NCBI GenBank assembly: GCA_041397645.1
Contig: JAWKWE010000004.1
Coordinates: 992,001-1,056,000 of the forward strand
Reading direction: 5' to 3'
Origin: Hyphomicrobiaceae bacterium
Lineage (GTDB): Bacteria > Pseudomonadota > Alphaproteobacteria > Rhizobiales > Hyphomicrobiaceae
DNA length: 64,000 bases
Below the pieces are notes generated by a model. The model was not told the DNA's origin. It saw nothing but the letters and a program-made list of their open reading frames with translations, and ran no database searches. This document shows positions 18,558 through 27,308 of this stretch, piece after piece. The translations under genes were made by a program, and so were the position numbers. Numbering within the stretch: the first letter of the stretch is position 1; each line of letters opens with the position of its first letter.

Positions 18558-19168
18558 GCGCGCAGAACAACCAAACGCGGTCATCTCTCAATCCTTTGCG
18601 TCTGCTGCCAGTCGCGATCTTTATCGTGGTGGCGGCGTTGTTCGCGTTCTCGCTGACCTGGGGCGATCCCTCCAAGCTGCCGTCAACGCTGATCGGGAAA
18701 CCTGCGCCACAATCGACATTTCCCGATGTCCCCGAGGTCTCCGCAGACGGCAAGCCGGTCTCTGGTTTCAGCACCGCAGATCTTGCCCAAGGCAAAATCA
18801 CCGTCGTCAACTTCTGGGCGTCTTGGTGCACCTCCTGCGTTGAGGAGCATCCCCTTCTTGCCGAACTCGCCAAGGCGGCGGACGTAGAGATTTACGGCGT
18901 CGCGCAAAAAGACGACCCCGCTGATACACGGCGCTTCCTGGCGCGTTATGGCAATCCGTTCGCACGGCTTGGGAGCGATCGCTCCGGGCGTTCTTCAATA
19001 GATTGGGGTGTTTACGGTATGCCTGAGACGTTCATCGTCAACGGCAAGGGGGACATCGTCTACAAGCAGGTCGGTCCGATCTCGCCTGAGATCATGCAAA
19101 GCAAGATCTTGCCTGTCATCGCCGCCGCCAAGAAAGACAGCGCCAACAAGCCGTTAGCGCAGCAGTGA
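18554..19168 (+). CDS. ccmG: Thiol:disulfide interchange protein CcmG/DsbE
   Basis: The 204-residue protein is a membrane-anchored periplasmic thioredoxin: an N-terminal helix at about residues 15-35, then a thioredoxin fold with active site WASWCTSCVEEHP and the cis-proline segment YGMPETF. It keeps apocytochrome c cysteines reduced for heme ligation. CTSC differs slightly from the more common CxPC but keeps both cysteines. It ends the ccmABCDG operon; ccmE, ccmF and ccmH are not in this window. Confidence 0.92.
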   Translation: MSAQNNQTRSSLNPLRLLPVAIFIVVAALFAFSLTWGDPSKLPSTLIGKPAPQSTFPDVPEVSADGKPVSGFSTADLAQGKITVVNFWASWCTSCVEEHPLLAELAKAADVEIYGVAQKDDPADTRRFLARYGNPFARLGSDRSGRSSIDWGVYGMPETFIVNGKGDIVYKQVGPISPEIMQSKILPVIAAAKKDSANKPLAQQ

Positions 19169-19221
19169 CTCAACACCGCCGTGCCAACGGACTTGTTGTT
19201 GTGGACGGATAGGCGCTGGCA

Positions 19222-19860
19222 CTAGAGCGGAAAGAATTCACCGCGCGAATGGCTCAACACCGATAGCGTTCCGCTCTTGATGTCGAAATGCGCGCCGTGA
19301 ATGTTGAGCTTGCCCTTGTCCTCACGATCACGCACGAACGGGAATGAGCGCAGGTTCTTTATCGAGAGTTTGATGCTCTCCTTCTCAAGCGCGTCCTGTC
19401 TCTCATTGGAGCTTTTCATTTGATGAGAGGCGAGAACCGAGAGGCGCGCTTCGTCAAGCATCGACATCCAGCGCGAAATAAACTGTGCTTCCGTCTGTAT
19501 GGCGGCTGACTGATCCAAGGCCGCCTTGACGCCGCCGCACCCAGCATGACCCATCACGACCAGATGCTTGATGCGCAGGTTCAGCACACCAAACTCAATT
19601 GCGGCGCTGACACCGTGGAATTTACCGCCCGTCTCGTAGGGCGGCACCAAGTTGGCAACGTTGCGCACGACGAACAGCTCGCCCGGCATCGCATTAAAGA
19701 TCGTCTCGGGATCGACTCGGCTATCACAGCACGAGATCAGCATGATCTCCGGGTCCTGCCCATAGGTCGCCAGTTCTTCATACTGGTCGGCGTTGGGCAC
19801 GAAGATGCGGTGTTTGAAGCGGCGATAACGGTCGGTCAGTGTTTCTGGAAATAAAGCCAT
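19222..19860 (-). CDS. Beta-class carbonic anhydrase
   Basis: The 212-residue enzyme converts CO2 to bicarbonate. Zinc ligands are visible as the Cys of CCDSRVDP (Cys-Asp-Ser-Arg, with the Asp-Arg dyad) and His/Cys of GHAGCGGVKAAL. I chose ATG 19860 because GGAG lies 10 bases upstream; the open frame includes a TTG five codons earlier that overlaps this site. It is the gene following nhaA on the same strand (31-base gap), suggesting joint expression for pH or bicarbonate balance. Confidence 0.92.
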   Translation of the reverse strand: MALFPETLTDRYRRFKHRIFVPNADQYEELATYGQDPEIMLISCCDSRVDPETIFNAMPGELFVVRNVANLVPPYETGGKFHGVSAAIEFGVLNLRIKHLVVMGHAGCGGVKAALDQSAAIQTEAQFISRWMSMLDEARLSVLASHQMKSSNERQDALEKESIKLSIKNLRSFPFVRDREDKGKLNIHGAHFDIKSGTLSVLSHSRGEFFPL

Positions 19861-19890
19861 TAAAACGAACTCCAAGTCGCTTTTTGCTTC

Positions 19891-21108
19891 TTATTGTGTC
19901 TGATTGCCGTTCTTGGGAACTGGCTTTGTAACCAAGGTCAGCACGATATAGCCTAAGATTGCTGACAGAAGCGATCCGCTGAGAACACCCAGGCGCACAT
20001 GATTGCCCATCGCGGGATCCCTAAACGCGAGGATGCCTATGAAAAGGCTCATAGTGAAACCGATACCTGCCAGCACACTGGCTCCAAACAACTGCTTCTT
20101 GTTGGCGCCTTCGGGCATGCTCGCAAGGCCTGAGCGGATCGCTGCAATCGAAAACGTGTAGATGCCCAGCGGCTTTCCAATTAACAAGCCGAGCGCAATG
20201 CCAAGCGGAACGGACGCTGTGAGATCCGCCAGCGAAATTCCCGCCAGTGATACGCCTGCGTTACCGAAGGCAAAGATCGGCAGGATTGCAAACGAGACCC
20301 AGGGCCCAATGGCGTGCTCCAGCTTTTCAAGTGGTCCTTCGCGCTCGGGCGAGCCGGCGGCAAGAGGAATAGCAAGCGCGGTGATGACGCCTGCGAGTGT
20401 CGCGTGGACACCCGATTCGAGCACACAAACCCAAACGAATGCGCCCACCAAAAGGTAGGGCCAAGTATGCGTGACATGCTGCCGGTTGAGAGCAAACAGA
20501 ACGAGCGAACCAAGGGCCGCAAGGCCAAGCGCGATGAATGAAAGACCCGATGAATAGAAGAACGCGATGATGAGGATCGCACCGAGGTCGTCGATGATGG
20601 CGAGCGCGAGCAAAAACACCTTGAGTGCGACAGGTACGCGCGAGCCGAGCACAGCCAGAACGCCCATGGCGAATGCAATGTCGGTCGCCGCGGGAATTGC
20701 CCAGCCGTGCAGCGCAATTGGATCGTCCCAATTGATGGTCGCGTAGATTATGGCGGGGACGGCCATGCCACCCGCCGCGGCAATCGCAGGGAGTGCCGCG
20801 GTCTTGGCCGATTTTAGCGCACCTACCAACAACTCGCGTTTGATTTCGAGGCCGACGAGAAAGAAGAAAACAACCATCAATCCGTCGTTGATCCAGTGCA
20901 GCGCCGATTTGGTCAGGCCCGCTGGCGGAATTCCAAGCGTGATTGGCGTGTGCAGAAGATGATCATACTCGGTGCCGAAAGGCGAATTGGCGATGATCAG
21001 CGCGAGAATGGCCGCGATGCAGAGGATGACGCCGCCAGCGGCCTCGTGCTGTAGGAAGTCGAAGTTTATGACCCGCTTCTTGGTTCTCTTCTTTGCCAAT
21101 TTCATCAT
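19891..21108 (-). CDS. nhaA: Na+/H+ antiporter NhaA
   Basis: The 405-residue membrane protein has about 12 transmembrane helices and the paired aspartates of the ion-binding site in LALAIIDDLGAILIIAFFY, plus the earlier PAATDIAFAMGVLAVLGSRVP segment. NhaA extrudes sodium in exchange for protons. The basic N-terminus (KLAKKRTKKR) precedes the first helix. It is upstream of the carbonic anhydrase gene in the same direction. Confidence 0.95.
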   Translation of the reverse strand: MMKLAKKRTKKRVINFDFLQHEAAGGVILCIAAILALIIANSPFGTEYDHLLHTPITLGIPPAGLTKSALHWINDGLMVVFFFLVGLEIKRELLVGALKSAKTAALPAIAAAGGMAVPAIIYATINWDDPIALHGWAIPAATDIAFAMGVLAVLGSRVPVALKVFLLALAIIDDLGAILIIAFFYSSGLSFIALGLAALGSLVLFALNRQHVTHTWPYLLVGAFVWVCVLESGVHATLAGVITALAIPLAAGSPEREGPLEKLEHAIGPWVSFAILPIFAFGNAGVSLAGISLADLTASVPLGIALGLLIGKPLGIYTFSIAAIRSGLASMPEGANKKQLFGASVLAGIGFTMSLFIGILAFRDPAMGNHVRLGVLSGSLLSAILGYIVLTLVTKPVPKNGNQTQ

Positions 21109-21155
21109 CCTGCTAGGCGACGTGTCTTTGCCGGACCGTCGGATTTCAAAGGGAG

Positions 21156-21947
21156 TTAGGCGATGCGCCGGACGGGTGCAAGGTTGAGATCTTCACGTCC
21201 GGATGAGAGTTTCGCGATTTCCTGTAGAGTTTTGTCAGCGCGGTCAAAGGCCTCAATCAGATCAAGACCTTGCGCTAGAAGCCCCGTTAGCAGACCGCAG
21301 AATGCGTCGCCCGTTCCGTGAGGTACGTTTTCGTGCCGGCGCGCAGTGCGCGCACACTTGGTGGCTCGGGCAACAAGTACGTTGGAGATTTCGCTCTTTC
21401 CTTGAGGGATCGAGGTCGCCGCTATCGCCTTGTACCCTAAATCGGCAATGGCTGATACTGCACTGTCAATGTCGTTGACTGTACGGCCTGTTAGCCAGCA
21501 CAACTCAAAACGATTTGGTGTCGCAAGATCGGCCAGCGGGACAAGATTGTCTTTGATGGCGTGAGCGGCGCGCTCATCGAGATAAATTCCCACAGGATCA
21601 TCGCCAAGGATTGGATCGCAGACGTAAATAGCGCTCGCGTTATGCTTGCGCACACGCATCACCGCATCGCGCGCAAAAGCGACGTGCTCGGCGCTGGGCA
21701 GGTACCCGGTGAGCACGGCGTCAATCGAACTTAGCCAACCGTTATTCTCTATGGCGTCGAGCATCGCGCCAAGTCGTGCCGGCTCCACGGGCGCACCAGA
21801 TGTGTGTGAATGTCCGGGGTGATTGGAGAGAATTATGGTCGGGAATTGAACGGCCTCTAGGCCCAGGGCGTTAAAAACAGCCCCGTTGGCCATCAGCCCC
21901 ACCATGCCGTGGGCCAGGAAAGATGAAACCGCAAGAATCCGGGTCAT
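21156..21947 (-). CDS. pdxY: Pyridoxal kinase (PdxY-like)
   Basis: The 263-residue protein is a ribokinase-superfamily kinase of the pyridoxal kinase type. It has the N-terminal substrate region (SSFLAHGMVGL), the core ATPNRFELCWLTGR and the anion-hole motif PHGTGDAFCGLL with catalytic Asp. It phosphorylates pyridoxal in vitamin B6 salvage. In-frame starts exist 7 and 26 codons earlier; the chosen ATG fits the family start. It lies 47 bases before nhaA on the same strand. Assignment to PdxY rather than another B6-like kinase is moderately sure. Confidence 0.82.
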   Translation of the reverse strand: MTRILAVSSFLAHGMVGLMANGAVFNALGLEAVQFPTIILSNHPGHSHTSGAPVEPARLGAMLDAIENNGWLSSIDAVLTGYLPSAEHVAFARDAVMRVRKHNASAIYVCDPILGDDPVGIYLDERAAHAIKDNLVPLADLATPNRFELCWLTGRTVNDIDSAVSAIADLGYKAIAATSIPQGKSEISNVLVARATKCARTARRHENVPHGTGDAFCGLLTGLLAQGLDLIEAFDRADKTLQEIAKLSSGREDLNLAPVRRIA

Positions 21948-22055
21948 CGGCGCGTTGCCAAGCCTCATGGTTGAAATTAGCCGAAAGACCTTGTAGCCGA
22001 CCCGGCACGATACGCTATATTGCAACGCAGCAAACCTATAATCAAGGAGACCGGC

Positions 22056-22955
22056 ATGGCGATCAGGCCAAGGCGCAGCGTGCTGTATCTGCCCGGCGAT
22101 AACGAACGTGCGCAGGAAAAGGCTCGCAAGCTGCCAGCCGACGCGCTGATCTTGGATCTTGAGGATTCCGTTGCGCCTGACAACAAGCCTAAGGCGCGCG
22201 AGATGCTGGTCGAAGCGCTACGTGCCGGTGGGTTTGGCTCTCGCGAAGTGATCCTGCGCGTCAATGCGCTGGAAACGCCTTGGGGCATGGGCGACCTCCA
22301 TGCGGCGATCGCCGCTGAGCCCGACGCCATCCTCATTCCGAAGGTTTCTCAGCCGGGCGACATTATCTCCACTGCCAAAGTTCTGCGCGCCACCGGCGCT
22401 GCCGATAAGACACGGCTGTGGGCGATGATCGAGACTCCGATGGGCATCATCTCCGCCCGAGAAATTGCGGCCTGCGGCGCTGACCCTGAAAACCGGCTCG
22501 CCTGCCTCGTGCTTGGCACCAACGATCTTCTGAAAGAGAGCCGCGCCCGCTCCACCAACAACCGGTTTGCAGTCGTGCCTTGGCTCGCCATGACGCTGGT
22601 GGCTGCCCGTGCCTACGGCCTCGACGTCATCGACGGCGTTTACAACGACTTCAAAGACGAAACAGGCTTCCGCGCTGAATGTGAGCATGGCCGCACGTTG
22701 GGAATGGACGGCAAGACGCTGATCCATCCTTCGCAGGTTGAGCCCTGCAACCAAGTCTTCTCACCGACCGAGGACGAAGTCGCTTGGTCGACCAAAATCA
22801 TCAAAGCCTTCGAAGAGCCAGAAAACGTCAAGAAGGGTGTTATCACCGTCGAAGGAAAGATGGTCGAACGCCTCCATCTGGTAATGGCAAAGCGCGTTGT
22901 CACCATCGCGGAGGCAATCGACGCCAAGTCCCGAATCGAGGAGCCCTGGTTTTAA
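22056..22955 (+). CDS. CitE-like malyl-CoA lyase/thioesterase (Mcl2 type)
   Basis: The 299-residue protein belongs to the HpcH/HpaI-CitE superfamily. It shows RRSVLYLPGD, the acidic DLEDSVAPDNK segment, catalytic-region MIETPMGI and the C-terminal GMDGKTLIHPSQ. The opening resembles the (3S)-malyl-CoA thioesterase Mcl2 of Rhodobacter more than Mcl1. The nearby mesaconyl-CoA hydratase gene supports a role in the ethylmalonyl-CoA pathway for acetyl-CoA assimilation. A clear AAGGAGA precedes the ATG. Whether it is a lyase or a thioesterase cannot be settled from sequence. Confidence 0.85.
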   Translation: MAIRPRRSVLYLPGDNERAQEKARKLPADALILDLEDSVAPDNKPKAREMLVEALRAGGFGSREVILRVNALETPWGMGDLHAAIAAEPDAILIPKVSQPGDIISTAKVLRATGAADKTRLWAMIETPMGIISAREIAACGADPENRLACLVLGTNDLLKESRARSTNNRFAVVPWLAMTLVAARAYGLDVIDGVYNDFKDETGFRAECEHGRTLGMDGKTLIHPSQVEPCNQVFSPTEDEVAWSTKIIKAFEEPENVKKGVITVEGKMVERLHLVMAKRVVTIAEAIDAKSRIEEPWF

Positions 22956-23082
22956 GGGACGGTCTAGGGCTCCGTCAGACCACGCCATAAAAACGTCCAG
23001 ATAGCGCACATTCTAATGCATGGGGGTTGGCGAGTGTGATGCTCGCCGGGGCTGAGCCATAGGCCGCCCAGGACCTCGTTGC

Positions 23083-23421
23083 ATGAGATTATGGCTTCTA
23101 ATTCCTCTGGTGCCCACACTGGGGCTTTCTGCTTGCGCGCCGTCAACTTGGCTGGACGACTGGCCAAACCAGAAGGGCGGTCGTTTCGACGACGTGCGCT
23201 GCGAGGATGCTATGGCCGAAGGGGTCAGTCAGCAGACCGCGGAAGCTCGGGATTTGGCTCGTGCGGGGGCAAAACATCAGTTGGACGACGTTCGCGGTAA
23301 CCTTCTTGCGCAAGGCCTGCATCAAGTCCGCGTCGTCGCCCGCGAGGTCCACTGTAAGCCTCACACCTTGGGGCTCAGTCTCGTCAAATGCACCGCCGTG
23401 ATCCGCATGTGTGGCCGGTGA
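23083..23421 (+). CDS. Small Cys-containing lipoprotein candidate
   Basis: The 112-residue product begins with a short basic-hydrophobic signal and a lipobox LSAC with Cys at about residue 18, so it is probably a lipoprotein. Four more cysteines follow, three of them in the last third, suggesting disulfides in the periplasm. I do not recognise the family. It lies between the malyl-CoA lyase and mesaconyl-CoA hydratase genes on the same strand with gaps of about 127 and 142 bases, so co-regulation is possible but not shown. Confidence 0.55.
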   Translation: MRLWLLIPLVPTLGLSACAPSTWLDDWPNQKGGRFDDVRCEDAMAEGVSQQTAEARDLARAGAKHQLDDVRGNLLAQGLHQVRVVAREVHCKPHTLGLSLVKCTAVIRMCGR

Positions 23422-23563
23422 CTGCGACTATGTAGCGCTCAAAAGGGGTTGCAGGGACGGCGCTGTGTACACAAAAGGGAGCAGGCGGCTTGGCTGATCG
23501 TGTAGACGGTCGGCTTGATGCGCAGCCAAGAGTTCGAAGACTGGCGGATACGGGGCGCAACCA

Positions 23564-24622
23564 ATGACGACGACCAAGACGAACGCGGGCAATTTTTTTG
23601 AAGACTTCCGGTTTGGTCAGGTCATTACGCACGCCACGCCACGAACCGTGAGCGATGGCGACGTGGCGTTGTACACCGCTCTTTATGGTTCGCGCTTTGC
23701 CGTGCAATCGTCCGATGAATTTGCGAAGGCGCTGGGTTATCCCCGCGCTCCGCTCGATGATCTCCTCACTTTTCATGTCGTCTTCGGCAAGACCACGCCC
23801 GACATCTCGCTCAACGCCATCGCCAACCTTGGCTACGCCGACTGCCGATTCCTGAAGCCGGTTTATCCGGGCGACACCTTGTCGGCTACCTCGGAGGTGA
23901 TCGGCCTGAAGGAAAACTCAAACGGCGAGACCGGAACCGTTTATGTCCGCTCGACGGGGCGTAATCAGAATGGCGAGGTCGTGCTCGAATATTGCCGCTG
24001 GGTGATGGTCAGAAAGCGGGACAAATCTGCGTCCGCGCCGGAAGCCGTCGTGCCCAAGTTGCCTGACCGCGTTGATCCCACCAAGCTTGCAGTCGCCGTA
24101 CCTGCGCTCGATGTTTCAAAATACAATCTGGCGCTGGCTGGCTCGCCCCATCGCTGGTCCGACTACGAAGCAGGCGAAAAGATCGATCACGTCGATGGCA
24201 TGACGTTGGAAGAAGCCGAGCATCAGACGGCGACACGCCTGTATCAAAACACCGCTAAGGTGCATTTCAATCAGCACACCGAATCGAAAGGCCGGTTTGG
24301 CAAGCGCATCGTTTACGGCGGCGTTGTCATTTCGCTTGCGCGCGCGCTCTCTTACAACGGTCTAGGCAATGCTTTCCATCTGGCTGCAATCAATGGCGGC
24401 CGCCATGTTGCGCCGACGTTCGCCGGTGACACGATCTATGCGTGGTCGGAAGTCTTGGAGAAGGCTGAAATTCCAGGTCGCAAGGACGTGGGCGCCCTGC
24501 GTGTTCGTATGGTCGGGGTGAAAAACATGGATTGCAGCGCATTTCCGCTCAAGACCGAGAAGGGCGACTATGCTGAAGGCGTGGTGCTAGATCTTGACAC
24601 ATGGCTGGTACTGCCGCGTTAG
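23564..24622 (+). CDS. mch: Mesaconyl-CoA hydratase (MaoC-type)
   Basis: The 352-residue protein is a double hot-dog (MaoC-like) hydratase closely resembling Rhodobacter Mch, which interconverts mesaconyl-C1-CoA and beta-methylmalyl-CoA in the ethylmalonyl-CoA pathway. Recognisable segments are NFFEDFRFGQ at the start, LYGSRFAVQSS, VVFGKTTPDISLNAIANLGY, the central KIDHVDGMTLEEAEH, and RIVYGGVVISLARALS near the end. Length is the same as characterised Mch. Together with the upstream Mcl2-like gene it indicates C2 assimilation without isocitrate lyase. Confidence 0.93.
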   Translation: MTTTKTNAGNFFEDFRFGQVITHATPRTVSDGDVALYTALYGSRFAVQSSDEFAKALGYPRAPLDDLLTFHVVFGKTTPDISLNAIANLGYADCRFLKPVYPGDTLSATSEVIGLKENSNGETGTVYVRSTGRNQNGEVVLEYCRWVMVRKRDKSASAPEAVVPKLPDRVDPTKLAVAVPALDVSKYNLALAGSPHRWSDYEAGEKIDHVDGMTLEEAEHQTATRLYQNTAKVHFNQHTESKGRFGKRIVYGGVVISLARALSYNGLGNAFHLAAINGGRHVAPTFAGDTIYAWSEVLEKAEIPGRKDVGALRVRMVGVKNMDCSAFPLKTEKGDYAEGVVLDLDTWLVLPR

Positions 24623-24724
24623 GGGCACACAGATCCCAACCATAAGCAGGTTTGCCGAAGTAACTGGCGCAGTGCCTTCGCATGGATATAGTGCGCCGCG
24701 GGGTTACACATCCGGGAATTCAAT

Positions 24725-25264
24725 ATGCGTAAGCGGCTCAATCGGTGCCTGATTGCAGGCCTCGTACTTAGCGTTGCAGGCGTTGCATTGCCACAACGTG
24801 CACGTGCCATCGGCGAAGTTTCTACCGTCCGCCTCAAGCTTGCAGATGGCACCGATGCCGGTGTCATCACGCTCATGGAAGCTACCGCTGGCGTTCTGAT
24901 GAAGTTCGATCTCAAAGGCTTGAAGCCAGGGCCTCACGGCTTGCATGTGCATGAAATAGGTAAGTGCGAAGGAGATTTTTCATCTGCAGGCGCGATTTAC
25001 AATCCGCTTGGAGCGAAACACGGATTCCTGCACGAAGAGGGCCCGATGGCGGGGGATTTACCCAACATCCATGTTGGCGCCGATGGCACTGCGTCTGGCG
25101 AATTTCTCAGCCCATTTCTGACATTGAGCAAGGATACCGAGGAATCACTTTTCGATACTGACGGGGCGTCCATCGTCGTCTTCGAAAAACCCGACGACTA
25201 CGCCAGTGATCCGGAAGGAAATACTGGCAATCGAGTTGCCTGCGGGGCAATTATGATCAAATAG
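24725..25264 (+). CDS. SodC-like Cu/Zn superoxide dismutase-fold protein, metal ligands incomplete
   Basis: The 179-residue exported protein has a signal peptide (about 1-28) and the Cu/Zn SOD fold. Conserved are the copper ligands in HGLHVHE (His74, His76), the zinc ligands His99 and Asp111, the disulfide cysteines 81 and 173, and the active-site-type Arg170. Missing are the bridging His (Ile91 in GAIYNP), one zinc His (Met108 in PMAGDL) and the last copper His (Phe153 in VVFEKPDDY). It is therefore unlikely to be a normal superoxide dismutase. It may bind one metal differently or have a structural role. The ORF is otherwise intact. Confidence 0.85.
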   Translation: MRKRLNRCLIAGLVLSVAGVALPQRARAIGEVSTVRLKLADGTDAGVITLMEATAGVLMKFDLKGLKPGPHGLHVHEIGKCEGDFSSAGAIYNPLGAKHGFLHEEGPMAGDLPNIHVGADGTASGEFLSPFLTLSKDTEESLFDTDGASIVVFEKPDDYASDPEGNTGNRVACGAIMIK

Positions 25265-25345
25265 ACGTGCAGATTTCGACGTCGTGGCCCTCCCGATCGG
25301 TTGAAACTGATACTCTTCGATAACGAAGTAGTCATAAAATTCCTG

Positions 25346-25380
25346 GGTTGAAGATCGGACTTGATTGTCCGTTTTCAACC
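25346..25380 (+). terminator. Hairpin between sodC-like gene and flavoprotein gene
   Basis: A two-part stem (25346-25352 with 25374-25380; 25356-25360 with 25367-25371) with a 6-base loop lies about 80 bases after the sodC-like stop and 27 bases before the next start. The following TTCTT is a weak T tract, so it may be a terminator or a leader structure. Confidence 0.4.
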
Positions 25381-25406
25381 TTCTTGCACGTCTGATCGGG
25401 TTCTAA

Positions 25407-26384
25407 GTGACAAAGAGAGCTGCAGTCATCGGGGCCGGGCTGGCTGGGCTATCCTGCGCACGCACGATGCGTCGGGCCGGATACTTCGTTGAAGTATTCG
25501 AACAGGATCGCATCATCGGCGGCCGGATGGCGACGACGCGCCTTGGGCTGGAGACCTTCGATCACGGTGCTCAGTATGTTACGGCGCGCACTCAAGAGTT
25601 CCGCTCTTACATCGACGAGCTTGTCGGCATCGGCTACGCCGCAAGGTGGACGCCGCGCTCGCGCCTTCACGGTGAAGAGGGCGGCGGGCAGATGCTGCCG
25701 TGGCATGTCGGGACGCCGGGTATGGCCTCGCTGGTGAGGCCACTGGCCGAAGGTGTGCGCATCCATACCGCGCGTACCGTTCACACGATAGAGAGGCACG
25801 ACAAGGGCTGGCACGTATGGTTCGACGATCAGACGTCGGTTGGTCCATTCAATGCCGTAGCTGTGTGTGTTCCAGCGCCGCAAGCGCGGCTGCTGCTTGG
25901 ACGGCTGGACGAGCTCGCTCAGCCACTGTCGCGCGTGCGCATGGCGTCTTGTTGGGCGCTGATGGTGCGGCTGGACGGGCAGGTTTTTCCCGATCAGGAC
26001 GTCTATTCCGATATGTCCGAAGTCATTCGCTGGATCGCTCGCAACAACACAAAGCCTGGTCGCAGCAAGCGGGGTGAGTCCATCGTTATTCACGCCTCTC
26101 CATCCTGGACCCGCGAAACGGAAGACGCTGACCCGGAAGCCGTCGCTGAAGAGCTTTGGAACGAAGTCAGCCACCTGCTCGCCCTTCCACCGTTGCGGCC
26201 GACCCATATGACAGCTCATTTGTGGCGTCATGGACTGGTCGACCAGTCGCTGGGTGAGACATACATTTACTCAGGCGAACATCGCGTCGGCGTGGCTGGC
26301 GATTGGTGTCTGGGCCGTTTGGCGGAGCACGCTTTTGAAAGCGGCGATCGCCTCGCCAAGGCGATCATCGGCAGTCTTAGCTGA
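25407..26384 (+). CDS. FAD-dependent oxidoreductase, renalase-like
   Basis: The 325-residue protein has an N-terminal dinucleotide-binding motif AVIGAGLAGLSCARTMRRAG, then FEQDRIIGGRMATTR and DHGAQYVTAR, which are typical of the renalase/NAD(P)-FAD amine-oxidase-like group. The C-terminal FAD motif is GVAGDWCLG. Bacterial renalase-like enzymes oxidise aberrant dihydro-NAD(P) isomers, but the substrate here is not certain. The start is GTG 25407. The upstream hairpin suggests its expression is separated from the sodC-like gene. Confidence 0.82.
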   Translation: MTKRAAVIGAGLAGLSCARTMRRAGYFVEVFEQDRIIGGRMATTRLGLETFDHGAQYVTARTQEFRSYIDELVGIGYAARWTPRSRLHGEEGGGQMLPWHVGTPGMASLVRPLAEGVRIHTARTVHTIERHDKGWHVWFDDQTSVGPFNAVAVCVPAPQARLLLGRLDELAQPLSRVRMASCWALMVRLDGQVFPDQDVYSDMSEVIRWIARNNTKPGRSKRGESIVIHASPSWTRETEDADPEAVAEELWNEVSHLLALPPLRPTHMTAHLWRHGLVDQSLGETYIYSGEHRVGVAGDWCLGRLAEHAFESGDRLAKAIIGSLS

Positions 26385-26503
26385 GAACTGCCTCCTTTTT
26401 CGCCTCTGGCCTTAAGTTCTGTGTGGCAAAAACGCGGTTTGAAATGCGGTGCGCCAACCGCTACAAAACCTGAATATAGCTCGCAGTTTTCAAGGATTTG
26501 CCG

Positions 26504-26923
26504 ATGGCCGACGCAGGCATTAAGCGGGAGGGACGGCCGCAGAGGCCGCTCTCACCGCATCTCCAAGTCTATTCGCCGCTGATCAATATGGTGATGTCGG
26601 GCATCCACCGCATTACGGGTGCGGCGCTTTACGTGGGATCTTTGTTGCTGTGCTGGTGGCTGATCGCGGCCGCTACGGGGCCGGAATATTTCGACTATGT
26701 GTCCGGAATCTTCGGCAGTTGGTTCGGCCGTCTCGTTCTGTTCGGATATACCTGGGCTCTTCTCCATCACTTGATCGGCGGCCTTCGGCATTTCATCTGG
26801 GATCTGGGCTATGGGTTCGATCTCAAGACCATCGACAAGCTCTCCTGGGGCACTGTGATCCTTTCTGTAGTGCTAACCCTGCTGATCTGGATCGTCGTCC
26901 TCGCACAAGGCTCGGGAGCGTGA
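26504..26923 (+). CDS. sdhC: Succinate dehydrogenase cytochrome b556 subunit
   Basis: The 139-residue membrane protein has three transmembrane helices and the signature RPLSPHLQVYS followed by SGIHRITGAAL with quinone-site Ser/Arg residues. The heme-ligand His lies in the second helix region (LLHHLIGGLRHFIWD). It anchors complex II and binds quinone. I chose ATG 26504 with AAGGA at good spacing; a TTG lies two codons earlier. sdhD follows after two bases. Confidence 0.95.
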   Translation: MADAGIKREGRPQRPLSPHLQVYSPLINMVMSGIHRITGAALYVGSLLLCWWLIAAATGPEYFDYVSGIFGSWFGRLVLFGYTWALLHHLIGGLRHFIWDLGYGFDLKTIDKLSWGTVILSVVLTLLIWIVVLAQGSGA

Positions 26924-26925
26924 CC

Positions 26926-27303
26926 ATGATGCGAACACCACTCAAGACCGCGCGCGCGCTCGGCTCCGCCAAGGACGGCACAGAGCATTTCTGGAAGCTG
27001 CGCGTCACCGCCGTTGCTAATGCATTCCTCGGTCTGTTTCTCGTCTGGCTGGTCGCTTCGTTGGCTGGCGCAGACTATCAAACCGTGAAGAGTGCTCTGC
27101 ATCATCCGCTCATCGCCATTGGGCTCGGGGCGATGGTTATTTCCGGTACGATCCACATGCGCCTTGGTATGCAGACGATCATCGAAGACTACGTTCACGC
27201 CGAAGGCACCAAAATCGCGCTGCTGATGCTCAATACGTTCTTTGCGGCGGCCATCGCGCTGGCGAGCCTTTTCGCCATTCTTAAACTGAGCTTCGGAGCC
27301 TGA
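26926..27303 (+). CDS. sdhD: Succinate dehydrogenase hydrophobic anchor subunit
   Basis: The 125-residue membrane protein has three helices (about 27-48, 58-80, 95-120). The helix-2 region GTIHMRLGMQTIIEDYVH carries the heme-ligand His and the Asp-Tyr quinone-site pair typical of SdhD. It starts two bases after the sdhC stop and ends five bases before the sdhA start, a compact sdhCDA arrangement. Confidence 0.95.
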   Translation: MMRTPLKTARALGSAKDGTEHFWKLRVTAVANAFLGLFLVWLVASLAGADYQTVKSALHHPLIAIGLGAMVISGTIHMRLGMQTIIEDYVHAEGTKIALLMLNTFFAAAIALASLFAILKLSFGA

Positions 27304-27308
27304 CAGTC

